In this document: positions 52,628-63,380 of the stretch, in pieces
Layout of the letters: every line of letters begins with the position of its first letter
Position numbering within the stretch: the first letter of the stretch is position 1
NCBI GenBank assembly: GCA_032718865.1
Contig: JALUTQ010000001.1
Location: 558,001-622,000, forward strand
Source of the DNA: Tilletia caries
Taxonomy: Eukaryota > Basidiomycota > Exobasidiomycetes > Tilletiales > Tilletiaceae
DNA length: 64,000 nucleotides
Direction of reading: 5' to 3'
Program-made: the position numbers and the translations under genes
Notes under the pieces: model-generated
The model's input: only the letters and a program-made list of their open reading frames with translations
Databases searched by the model: none
Told to the model about the DNA's origin: nothing

Positions 52628-54330
52628 TTAGGGGACGAAACGGCCGCAGAAGAAGGCTCGGACGTCGACTTGGGCGGGGCAGTAGGCGATATTGGCTGGC
52701 GTGAAGCTGATCAAAAGATAAGAGCAGGGTATCAGTTGTCAGTATAGAGACTACGTTAACGGCAGGGAAGGATAAGAAGCCTTGGACTCACTTTCGCTCG
52801 ATGAAGGTCTCATTGTCGGCGGGGAGCCCGCCGATGTCCTGGATGTCGACACCAACTGCCTGAACTCCCACCATCTGCTTCGCAATTCCCTCCTCCTGTT
52901 CGTTCGCCGTCGTCAACTTGACCACCTTCTTACGCTCAGCAAGCGCAGGGAAGGCCGCCAGTGGAGCCTTGAAGGTCCAGGTACCCGAGAGCGTCGGTCC
53001 GGCTCGGGCTTTGAGGTTCTGAAGGACGGCATCTTTGAGATCTTTGGGGTAGGGAGGGGCGTCCTTGACTTGTACGAGGTCGCTGTGCGTGAGTGCCGAG
53101 TGCATATGGGTGTAAGTGATCCCCTGGTGGTTGGCTGTCTTGCCTCGGTAGTTCTTGAGCTCGTCGGCGCCCAAGCGGGCAAGGACGTGCGCCGGGTGGA
53201 GCACAAGGAAGATGCCGCCGACTTGACCGAAGCCGAATGAGGTTAGGAGAGCCGCATTCAGGTCTTGAACGGTACGCTGAATGGAGGTCGAGGCGTAGAG
53301 GAGGTAGGAGAAGTTCCGAAGCTCGGGAGAAATGTCATACGCGTTACGGTTGCCGGCGACGATGGAGGTCTGTCTGGAGAATCTTGATGACCTCGTTCAG
53401 AGCCCACGATGCTGCTCCGCTCTTCGGGTATCCATACAGCCACTTCTGCGCCATGGCGGGGACGCCGTGACCGGGCGAATGACCGATGCTTGAACCAAGG
53501 CTCGGCAAGCTACTAGAGTTACCACTTTTCTGCGAAATAGTATAGTCAAGTTATAGTGAGTGGTCACCTCGGCGGGAAATAGTATAGTCAAGTGAGATAT
53601 AGCTACTATAAAAACTAATAGTTACTATTTCAGCCATGCGAAATTTTCGTTGGCTTTTTCGCTGAAATAGCCACTATAGTCACTTCCAGCAGCTACCTGT
53701 GACTAGTTCAGCACAAAGTGAGATCGACATAGTCACTATATGTGGCTATAAGTGACTGGAGCTACTATATAGTAACTATCCAGCAGCTGTCTCAGCCAGC
53801 CGCTGTCCAACACAAAAAGTTACATTTGGTTGAAATAGTCACTATATGTGGCTATGAGTAACTCAGATAGCGACTATATGTGACTTGGAGTAGCTGGAGC
53901 TACTACATAGTGACTATCTAGTGGCTATATCAGCCAAATGGGATTTTTCATAACTATTTCAACTATTAGTTACTCCGTACCGATCTGAAAAAGTTATAGC
54001 TACTATTTTTTCTAGACGGCTTCGCCGCCCAAAGTACAGTCAAGTTATCACTACAAGTTATAACTATATAGTTATCATAGTTACATAGTGAAGATAGTTG
54101 CCGAGCCTTGGCTTGAACATCTCGTGGTAAACGTGACTCTCGTTCTTGTCGTTAGCAGCGGTGGAGGTACCGTGCATGGAGACGGCTCCAATGTCGTCGA
54201 CAGTAAGGCCCCAATTAGCCAGAGCTCGCTACAGTGGCAGAGCTGCCGACATGACTCCGTGGCCAGGAGCGGGGATGCTGCGACCCTGCTTGTCGGTGAG
54301 TTAGCGACCGAATGAATGTCGACGCCGTTC
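52628..54330 (-). pseudogene. FAS2: Fatty acid synthase alpha subunit (FAS2) C-terminal pseudogene
   Basis: Minus-strand pieces give the ketoacyl-synthase end and phosphopantetheinyl transferase of fungal FAS2: [103 protein letters not shown]. After them comes the PPT start AVGVDIQDI...DNETFIER, a 100-nt intron (52690-52793) and NFTPANIAYCPAQ. Damage: TAG at 54229-54231 (CAG to TAG explains it), a frameshift beside the inserted hAT element (53496-54110), and a stop at 52628 that removes about 90 residues of the PPT domain. The upstream two-thirds of FAS2 is absent. FAS2 is normally essential, so a working copy must lie elsewhere. Confidence 0.85.
53496..54110. mobile_element. Non-autonomous hAT element (CAAGGCTCGG family), copy 2, inside FAS2
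   Basis: 615 bp, inverted ends CAAGGCTCGGCAA, perfect 8-bp duplication gcttgaac (53488-53495 and 54111-54118). Near-identical to 21468-22084. It splits the FAS2 frame after HEMF, within the ketoacyl synthase. Confidence 0.92.
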
Positions 54331-55622
54331 GACTTGGACATGATGAGGTACTCGAGGTGGAAGAGGATCCAGAGGGTCTTGAAGCACTCTATGATGGATC
54401 GTCGGTCTGCTCGTTGACTTTGCGTGCGAAGGCAGCTATGCACGAGACATGTGCAGGCTCGGGTACTAGTTGTATTTCTTACGGGAAGCGGAGAGTCAAG
54501 AACCAAGTCAGTATGGCTGCGTGGTATGCTCTTTTAGAGCCGAGTATACAACTCACAACTGTAGCGCGACCAAGGACGTTCGGGTCGTCGACTACTGCCC
54601 GGCCGAGGTACGTGTTCTCTTGTGTGTTGAGAATGGGTGAGAGTAGGAGCAGGATTTGAGCTGGAGAAGGTACGAGTTCTGAAGGAAAGGCGTCAGCTCA
54701 GCATGAGTATCACATACAGTATACACAGCGAAAGAGAAAGGAGCAATGAAACCCGACTGCATAGCAATAACACGTGCTGGAGAACATAGGACATCAGCTG
54801 CTTGATTGTCACGAATCCTGGACGGAGGTGTACTGGTAAGTCGGTGCGCTCGAGACTGACAATTTCCAGACCGACAACGAGTACAAGCTCGGGTATGTGA
54901 TGGATCTCCGTCTTGACTCCTGAGCTTGATGTGAGTCAGGATCAAACACTATCAGTAGATGGGGCGTTACGGGGCCCCGGACATTCCAACATACTTCCTC
55001 AAACTGCCCTCCATCTACCAAACGCAGGCGACCCCCTTCTCGCCGTCGCTGTCCCGCTAGCAAGCTCAGGAACCCGTCCTAGCTCTTAACCCCTACTGCA
55101 TCCACGGGCGTGAATCCCTTCTTCCCCCTCCCACCCAACAATACCGACGATGAGGAGCGGGTCCCCATGCTGAGCCCAGGGATGAGGTTGTCGTCGTCGT
55201 CAACGAGACCGCTGCCGATGAGGCCGGGGCCGGAGATGCTGTCTGCGAGATCGTTTGCGTGTGGGAGGGCCCGCATGAGACCGGAGGTTCCTGCGCGGAG
55301 ACGGGAGGGGAGACAGGTTTGCATGACCTGTTGAGAGCTTGCAGGATGGTGGTCGGGATTGGGGCTCTAGGCTCCGCTACGCCGGCGCTGGAGCTGAGTG
55401 GTGACGATGGAAGGAGGATATATTGTTGCTGTCGGACGCGCTCTCGATCGTCTTGCCATGATCGGTCAATACAGTATACACCGTGCGCGACCTCGAAACC
55501 TACTTCACGAGCTGCACCAGAGGCGAACTTACGGACAGAAAAGTCCAAAGTCAGTCATAACAATCTCACGACGGCGAAATCTAGATCCTACGTAGAGCTC
55601 ACATCTATGCTCTAGAGGGTGT
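54331..55622 (-). other. Unassigned coding-looking fragments between two pseudogenes
   Basis: Minus-strand pieces near 54.95-55.05 kb (LRLVDGGQFEEVCWNVRG) and 55.1-55.5 kb (SSAGVAEPRAPIPTTILQAL; MRALPHANDLADSISGPGLI ending in a stop at 55079) have coding character but no family was recognised. Confidence 0.3.
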
Positions 55623-56440
55623 CTAAGGGCGGGCCTGTTGGCTGAAGTAGCGCTTGGACAGGTCAAGACCCTTGGGGCTGAGCTTTGTGAGCCTCTTCGT
55701 CAAGAAATGAGAATGCAGTCAATGAGGGAGGCTGTGATTGACTTGCCATCGTCCTGTTCAAAGAGTCACGGGTGTTAGGGAAGGGAACTTGCATCGAGAC
55801 GCGTCAAACATATGCAACTCACAGTCGATGCGCCGTCTGTATAAATTCAGAGCAGAGTGCAACGAAGGAGTTAGAAAGCGGTATCAGATCGGGATTCAGA
55901 GTGACTAGTGACTGCGCATCTGTCTTCAATGTCGCAACTCACGGTAGACCCAGTGCCAGAGCATGACACGCGAAATATCAGCAGTGGCAGCATCCTCCAC
56001 CCTATGACGCGACCCCAAAAATCATCAGCAAGATGAATCACTACCTGAGGCTCTTGAATGCAGCGCGGAACTCAAATGTAGTTGATTGCCACGCAGTCGA
56101 GACCACCAACCCAGTAGGTGCAGTCTGTGAAGAGACACATCGAAGTGCGCGGATTGCAAGCAACATAAAACGCATTCAGTCAATCTTTCTGCGTCGAAAT
56201 CAGTGTCGAGTCGGAGCGTCACTACTCACAGCCGAGAAGGGCGGCGACTTTGGAGCGAATGCCTCCCTCGGTGATGAAGCGTTGGCGATGATGAAGCTGA
56301 AGATGTAGTCCCATCGGCCGCAGTTGAGACCGGAAGAGTGCTGGGCGGAGCTCGTAGAGGATCTCGTCCATCTGGAAGGCACCACCAGTGATGGTCTCAT
56401 GAGAACGGTACCGCGAACGATGGTGGTGTCGGGCAGTGGC
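55623..56440 (-). pseudogene. Malate synthase pseudogene with internal deletion
   Basis: Pieces in order: VRGTVL; ETITGGAFQMDEILYEL; SSGLNCGRWDYIFSFI (about 56.30 kb); then directly ITEGGIRSKV, after an apparent loss of about 180 residues that include the acetyl-CoA/glyoxylate site; VGGLDCVAINY; VEDAATADISRVMLWHWV (about 55.95 kb); DDGKSITASLID; and a C-terminal SPKGLDLSKRYFSQQARP. Lesions: a one-base loss near 56403, a one-base gain near 56337, another shift near 55730, and a splice donor reading TTGAGT where GTGAGT is expected after AINY (about 56085). Introns with normal borders remain elsewhere. Malate synthase condenses glyoxylate and acetyl-CoA in the glyoxylate cycle; this copy is inactive. 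Confidence 0.75.
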
Positions 56441-59234
56441 GTAATGTTGGGCGGCGCACTTACTTTGGTCGTGCTCCTGTTGGCCGACGCAGTTGACGCA
56501 CCGAGTAGACGCACCGATCTGTGTCATGCTACATATTCTTGGATGACAGATGCAAGTTGCATCGGACATCTGGTGAGAAGGGGGACATAGTGATTCAGAA
56601 GTGGGAGGAAAGGAAAAGGAATCCGCATCGGAAGTTGGATGAGAGAAACGGGAACACGGGACGTAAGCTGCATCAGAAGAAACATGAGGAGGGTTTGCAT
56701 CAAGAAGAAGGGGACGAGCTGCATCAGAGAGGGAAAAGGATTGTGTCAGATGGAGTCTGAAGAAAGAGGAAATACGAACCTCCACGTGCCCCGTTACTGT
56801 ACAGAGGCATCAAAGGGAAGGAGAAGGGTATGATGGTAAGAAACCTTCGCACTTGAGAGGCAGAAGGGGAATCGAAACCAAAACGCTGGAACAGGGTTCC
56901 TGCTTTTTGAAAGCCATCACAGTCCACAAGGTGAGTGGAACAATTCGGTGTTAAACCGTTTTGGCGAGTTCGCCAACGGCATGATCAATTAGCTGGGAGG
57001 GTAAGAGGGCTCCGATGGCGGAAAGAGAGACAGAGAGTCCAGAGAACGTTGCAATGTCAGCGGGGAAAGCGTGGAACGAAGCGGAGAAAAGGAAATAGAA
57101 CTGACCGACACAGCACAAGAGGAAGTTCTTCTTCCTCCCTATGGCCAACCGACCTATGGGGTACGCCGTCCGGACTGGGACTGTGCATGAAACGCGTCGG
57201 AATGAAGATGCCCGCCGGGAATGTCTTCTTGACCGCTGGAGCCAGCGTCGTCCCCAATCGACTAGGCGCTTTTCTACCTCGCGAACCACCAGAAGATCCT
57301 TGTCGATCGTCACTCGTCAGCCGCGCGACGCTTGGGGAGGAGAGGTGTGCAAAGTGGCTTGACAATAATGGAGGGGACGGCGATGGCGATGGCTTGACTG
57401 TTCGACGACGGCATTGCTGGGCGTTGCCTGGCTCGCGGCGCGGGGGTCTTGGTGTGGTTGAGATCTCGATCGGACGAAGGGGGAGGCAACGCTATGTCGT
57501 TCTGGGTGCTGAGGTGAGCTGCAGGGTATGCCGTATGGTCTGGCGCGCAGAAAGGCTCCATGTGGAGGAGATGGCTGGAGCGTTGACAGAGGACCCAGGC
57601 CGCCGACTGTGGTGACATCGTGTATGAATGATGAAGGCATGTTCGAAGAGTGATTCTGAGAGCGGAAGTTTGAGAAGGAGAGGGAGTAGGGAGTCCGAAT
57701 GGAAAATAAGCAGAATTTCGGTCAGGGTACATATGCAATCATTCGTACCTAAACATGATGCCACTCACCGATGCTGCTGCGAGAGAAGCGCTCCGAGGGG
57801 AAGGGTCAGGACTAGACGCATCACGCAGAAGAGATGAAAGAAAGACCAAATGGAGGGAAGGCGAAGGTTCAGTGGTCAGACGACTCCCAAGCCTGCGCAT
57901 GTATACGCATTCAAGTACAAACGACCATTTCGTTTATGTTTCCCACAAAAACGCAACGGAGGGGAGCCCTGCTTCGACATGCAATCGATTGCGTTCGAAC
58001 GAGGGTGGAGGCGACCTTGAGGATCGAGTATCTGTAATTAATTGCGATGCGTTGAGGGCGGCGGACTGAGATATTGAGATAGGCCAGGCATGGCTACGCG
58101 CGACTCAGGGTGGCGCCGCCACCCTTCGCCCGCTCAGCCGTGCCAATGTTCTCTGCAAGTGCGATTGGTGAGTAGGAATTAGGATGCTGATGAGCTGAAG
58201 GGAAATTCATACCAGTCGGGGACGAGAAATAGGAAGGCTACTGAGGATTAGGTAGGTACGCGCGGTCGCACACTCAGGGTGGCGCAGCCACCCTTCGTCC
58301 CGCCCGCCATGCTGACACTTGATAGTATCTGTATCCTTTGTGGGTGTGCAAGGAAGCTGTAGGAAGGAAAGAGCATCAATGATGATGATGATGATGATGA
58401 TGATGATGGTTGTTATTAGACCGTCGATGGCAAGAAACTACACGCCATATGGCCCGCATCCGAAGACGCGAAAGTCACTAATACATCATTAGCCGCAGAA
58501 GGAAAAGGAGATCGCGTGGAAACAGAGCCGGGTAGTGCAAGTACCCAACCCAGTCCTCGTGGGCAGGTCGACAGCTGGCGCTTGGGAGGCCAGCGGAGGT
58601 GATGAAGAGAGACTGAGAGAGAATAATAATGATAGGAGAGAGAGAGCATGGGTTCTTTCGGTTCGTGTTTGGTGAGCGGAGTTAAGTTGATGTGATTACA
58701 TAAGCAGAAAAAGTCAGAAACAGCTCCCACAGCATCCACCACACAGCCTGACGAGCTGTAAGTCTGCAGCCTGAAAGAGTTCAGGATTTGAACCCTAGTC
58801 GTTCTGACCTTCAGGACGTCTTTCCTTGGAAGGGAAAATATTTTTTCTATTGATGTTGGTTCAGGCGCTTACGGCCGTAAGAAAACTGGTTCCAGTAACC
58901 CCAATCTCTAAAGAGACTGGGGAATGGAATCTCCGTACCCTCCCATGGTAAGATAAGGGGCGTACCATCCTGTGGTTTTTCAAAAATCTCCGTACCATCC
59001 TGTGGTTAACCTCGTTCGAGACCCCAGACCCCATCGATGAGACTCGAAAAACAAGCTCACCCATTCCAGATTCGATTCCACGCTTCCACACTCCGAATTT
59101 ATCGAGCCACGCACGGCGCCCTCCTGCTCTGCTCGCCTTGCTGTTGATTCTGACTGCCTGCCTCGCGCATCGCTCGCCTCGCCCACAACAGCAAGAAAGA
59201 CGCGCTGCCCGGCCTGCTGTGCTGCTCTTATAAA
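56441..59234. other. Long gene-poor interval with short repeats
   Basis: No gene could be supported. 56640-56760 has repeated GCATCARRARRARR words. 57.0-57.7 kb has open frames on both strands without domains. Two hairpins of the type GGGTGGCGCNGCCACCC occur at 58108-58124 and 58277-58293. A (GAT)n run lies at 58378-58408. 58932-58977 carries the dispersed CATCCTGTGG motif twice. The last 250 bp are presumably the promoter of the MSB1-family gene. Confidence 0.45.
58378..58408. repeat. (GAT)n microsatellite
   Basis: About ten GAT units in a row. Confidence 0.95.
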
Positions 59235-62200
59235 ATGGGATCTCCCGTCGCGGGCCGCACATCCACCGCTGCCGACGATCGCAACGGGAGCTCACTCCGC
59301 AAGACGCTCAGAAGATCCATAAGCAGAGCATCGGTCGTGAGTTGCGTCCGTTCCCCTTGAGTACGGAAGAGGCATTATTGATCCTTTCCTCCCTACCCAG
59401 CGCAAATCCGGAGTCCCTCCTCCGCCTGTGCCCGACCTTCCCCCGACGCTCACCCTTCCCCTCGACATCGACCCGTCTGCCCCGCCCACCGCAGCAACAG
59501 CAACAACATCGACCCCAAATGGATTGCCCCACCCCTTTCTCAATTCGCCCTCTCAGTCCCAGGCCCAATCCCAGCCACGCCGTCCAAAACTAGGCACTCA
59601 TACTTTCAGCTCCAACTCCGGCAACAACACACGCGTCCCAACCGGTCTCACCGCACCAGCATCCGGCGCCAGTAACAACAACAACAACAGCGGCAGCAAC
59701 AATGGCGCGTCCCCCGCCGCAGCACTCGCACTCTCCGCATCCGCATCCTTCGCGGAGTCCGATAGAAGATACCTCGCCCGACAGGCCGTCGAAGAGATCA
59801 CAAATGTCCGTCTGAGCCCGCATCATGCCAACACCCTCCTCACCCTCTGCGCGACCGAGATCAAGAACCGCGGTCTAGAGACACCGGGAATCTTCCGCCC
59901 CATGCGTCTCGCAGAGTCTCACAAGGAGCTCGATGCTCTCATCCGTCTCTTCTTGCTCTCTGTTGACTCAGAACGATTCGCGCCTCTCTTTGGTCGGAAC
60001 GGGGGCGCCCTCGCTGCACAGTCCTACGCCTCATCTGCATCCGCATCCGTCGTCGCAGCCATTGCTCCCGTCGGAAGTGGGGCCGCCGTCGGTCTTGCTG
60101 CAGGTTCCTGTCTCAACGCGCCTGGCGAGGTAGATCCACTCGGTCTCGATTCCAAAACAAGTTCCCTTCTCCCCTCCAAACAGTCCGACCTGCTTCATCT
60201 CTTTGATGAAAAGTTGGATGCCGCATCCGCACAGGCGCATCTCCACGAACGCATCCAGCACGTCTCTGTCCTCGATGTCGTTGCCTTCTTCAAATGGGGT
60301 CTCCGCCATCTCAAACTGGCGCCAGCCGACTTTGGCATCACGAGCCTCGGTGCAGACCCGCTCTCTTGGTCAGTTCTATACCCCTCAGCATCATATTCCC
60401 GCCATATGTTCTGCTCGCATTCATTGACTAACACTCCTCCCGCCATTTTTTCAGGTATGAGACCTTCAGGCGCGATGAAAGTGCGGCGAACTATCCCCTC
60501 AACGCATACAGCAAGTTTCTCGTGCCCCGTCTACAGGTCCACACCAAGCGTCTCCTTGCAACTGTCTTCGAAGTCATGAGCAGCGTCTGTGAGTCTCTTG
60601 ACCGTTACAAGAAAACGCGTCTACATAGTGTCGAAGCACCCCCCGATTACTGATTCAGAAAGTTTCTCCTCGCAGCGGCCCACCACCTGAGCAACTTCAT
60701 GCCAGCATGCACCCTCGTCCGCGTGCTCGGCTTCTGGCTCCTAGGTCGTATCGGAAGTGACCACCCCCCGCCGAACCTGACTGGAATCACAACCAGCTGG
60801 TCTCGCGCTTCCATCCTCACAGAGCATCTTTTCTTGGCATACCTTCGTGACCAAGTCGCGCACTCCTTGTACGAGCTTCCGCTCCGTCTGACCGAGCTCG
60901 TCGATGGCTATCCCAACCTGGCCCAGTTCAGGGAAGGGGATGCCGTCATTCGCGACGAGTTCCTTTCCGACGCCGAACGCGTCTCGCGAAAGACGCCCCA
61001 GTTGCCCCCTACCCTTCGCTCGCGTCGCGTCGTCGCCATCAAGGCCACCCTTCGATCCGAAAACATTATGGTCTCTCTCAAACGGCCCCGCACCCCCTCT
61101 GACACCCTCGCCGCAGCCTTGGGTGCGGAGACATGCGATGCTGAAGAGGATGAACTCGTGGCGTGGGATATCATCCAGAGAGCCGCCGCGCGCGCGGCCG
61201 GTGGACGCGATCGGGAGATGAGCAATGCCAGTGGTGGGCTTGTCTCAGCACATCGGATGTCCATGTCTCAATCCGCGGTCAATCTGGGCAGTCCGACTGG
61301 TGACAGCACTGTTGAACAAGCCCCTGCGGACCCTGCCGTGGCAGCGGCGGAGACTCACCAGCGGAAGCGGGAAACAGACGCGAAGAGAGAAGCGGCTGTG
61401 CTGGACGAGGAACATAGCCGGATCTTCAACCTGGTCGCGGGGGCTATTGCGGTGCGTCGCGCTGTGATAGAGGCCATCGATCCGCGCGAGGCGGCAGCCG
61501 CTGCAGCTGCGGCCATGCCTACCTCGTACGGCGCTTCTCAGCAGCAGCAGCGAAGCATGACGTCCCCGGTGTATGGGTCGGTGTACAACCGGTACGGCGG
61601 CCGGAATGGAAACCCGTACTCGCAGTCGACGTCGGAATTTGCTACATTCAGTACTGGTTCAGCCGGACGGTCTTCGATATCGCAAAGCTCCATGAGGTCG
61701 CCGATGGGATCGCAGGGTCCTGCGCGAGGGCCTACCTCCACACCGGGGGACTTGGTACGCGAGCTTCGCAAGTCGACTTCCTTCAGCGGCAAGCCTTCGA
61801 CTCACACGCGGGAGTCGAGCTTGACGCCGCTTCCGGAGGATGTTGATATGTCAGGGAAGACGACTCCGCTGGGGCCCGCGGCTTTGGTGACAGAGAAGGG
61901 TCAGGCGCAGGCGAATGGAAGTGCGAAGGGCACGAGCGCGATCTCTGACTCCCCCTCCTCGATCCTAGGCTCCGACTGGGCCAGCTTTGCCTCCGGCGGA
62001 TTCGGCGCGTCCTCCTCGAATGCGGAACTGACGCTCAAGAGCCCCACGCCATTCCTCGACAAGGAGCTGTCATCCCCGACGGAAGAGCTGGAGGAGATGT
62101 TGACTCCTGATTCGAAGAGTCGGATTCGCCGCGCGTCGAGCAGTTATAACTCGATGAGGCGGAACAGTCGGCGGGCGATGTTGAACGCGGCTGCGATCAA

Positions 62201-62696
62201 TGGGGAGTACAGCTCTCCCAATGGCGCAGGTAGCGCCGCGGACGGATCTACGCCCGGGACCGGAGGCGGTAACGGACCCGTGCCCGGCCCGACGCACAAG
62301 CTCGTCGCGCTCGAGACGATTGAGATCGACGAAACGCTCTCGGCAGCGTGGCAAGACCAACTACTCGACTTCTCCCTATGCGCCCACTTCCCACCCCTCG
62401 TCCTCGCCGCGCTGAACAGCTCGCTCATCTCGACGGTCCACGCGGCCCTGCCGGACGACGCCCTGGCGCTCAGCTGGATCCTGATCGACGAGACGGTGAT
62501 CCCGCCCCGACCGCCGTTACCGGCCTCGGCTTCCGGGGACCGGGGCGAGTCGGCCTCGATCTCGGACAAGCGCTCGTTGTTTGCGCCTTCGATCCGGAGC
62601 TTGGCGACCAGTTTGAGGAAGTTGAGGGGTGTGGGGAGCTTCTTGTCGAAGCGACCGAAGACGGAGAAGTCGTCGGCGGACGCGATGATGTCTTGA
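59235..62696 (+). CDS. MSB1: MSB1/Mug8-family morphogenesis protein
   Basis: Four exons (59235-59336, 59401-60368, 60455-60588, 60676-62696) join in frame to 1074 aa; all introns are 64-87 nt with GT-AG borders. After a Ser/Pro/Asn-rich N-terminus comes the RhoGAP-like MSB1 domain: RQAVEEITNVRLSPHHANTL; IKNRGLETPGIFRPMRLAES; LDVVAFFKWGLRHLKL; WYETFRRDESAANYPLNAY; LSNFMPACTLVRVLGFWLLG; and the signature LTEHLFLAYLRDQ (about residue 410-440). The rest is Ser-rich and low complexity with a conserved-looking C-terminal segment (ALETIEIDETLSAAWQDQLL). Msb1 links Cdc42/Rho1 signalling and formins at growth sites in yeast. The gene appears intact; codon use is uniform and no lesion was seen. The first exon is short but the TATAAAA just upstream (59228) supports the start. 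Confidence 0.85.
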
Positions 62697-63380
62697 AGAC
62701 CGAGGTGCCCCGAGGGGAAGTGCGGGGGCGAGGGGTGTTCTGCAGACTTCTCATTCGTTTGGGAGTTCCCCTCCGGTATCCTCTATCCTCGGCTCCCGAC
62801 CGCTTCGATCCTTTTTTATCTGCCTCCTGCCTCCCAAACCCCAATTCTATCAACCACTTCCGAGACGGCTCCATCTACCAACCCCACGCTCGCTCCTTTC
62901 GAACCCTTCTGCGATGCCTCGATCGCATACGCCCTTTCACTCGTTTTCACTCAAAACTTTCGACGGGACTACGTCCACAACCAAGGTCGTCGATTGTGTA
63001 CCATCTCAGCTCGTCCTCTTGCCAACGAATATGCCCCTCAAATCGCCTATCGATTATCACTCCGAATCCGTTCCCCCCTGGTCCTTGCTCGATTCTGTGC
63101 TGTTCCCGTCTTAAGCCACCTTCTACGGTTTTCATGTGCTGTGATCGTTATTCTTTCTATCTTCCTGCGGCCCCTCTTCCTCCTTCCTCTTCTCCACCTC
63201 TTCTCGGTCTTTTGCTCCGTCCCCGTTTCCTTTGCTCTTGACGTTGCTGCTGCAGAGCTGCCTCTGCATGGCCGGAATACAATACCCAATCGATGGACAT
63301 AGTTCGATGTCTTGAAGCCTGACATGGACATTCGGGTACGCCCTCAAGTTCGCATGCCCGCGCCTATGTGCCCTTCACTG
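62697..63380. other. Intergenic region between convergent genes
   Basis: 3' flank of the MSB1-family gene and of the ataxin-10 homolog. Pyrimidine-rich, no gene seen. Confidence 0.6.

Noticed and set aside
58745..58830. A tRNA-like B box (GGTTCAAATCC on the minus strand)
   Set aside because: No matching A box, T-stem pairs poorly and no acceptor stem or anticodon arm can be formed.
62348..63241. A 297-aa plus-strand frame overlapping the end of the MSB1-family gene
   Set aside because: It is an alternate frame of the coding sequence followed by pyrimidine-rich intergenic DNA.
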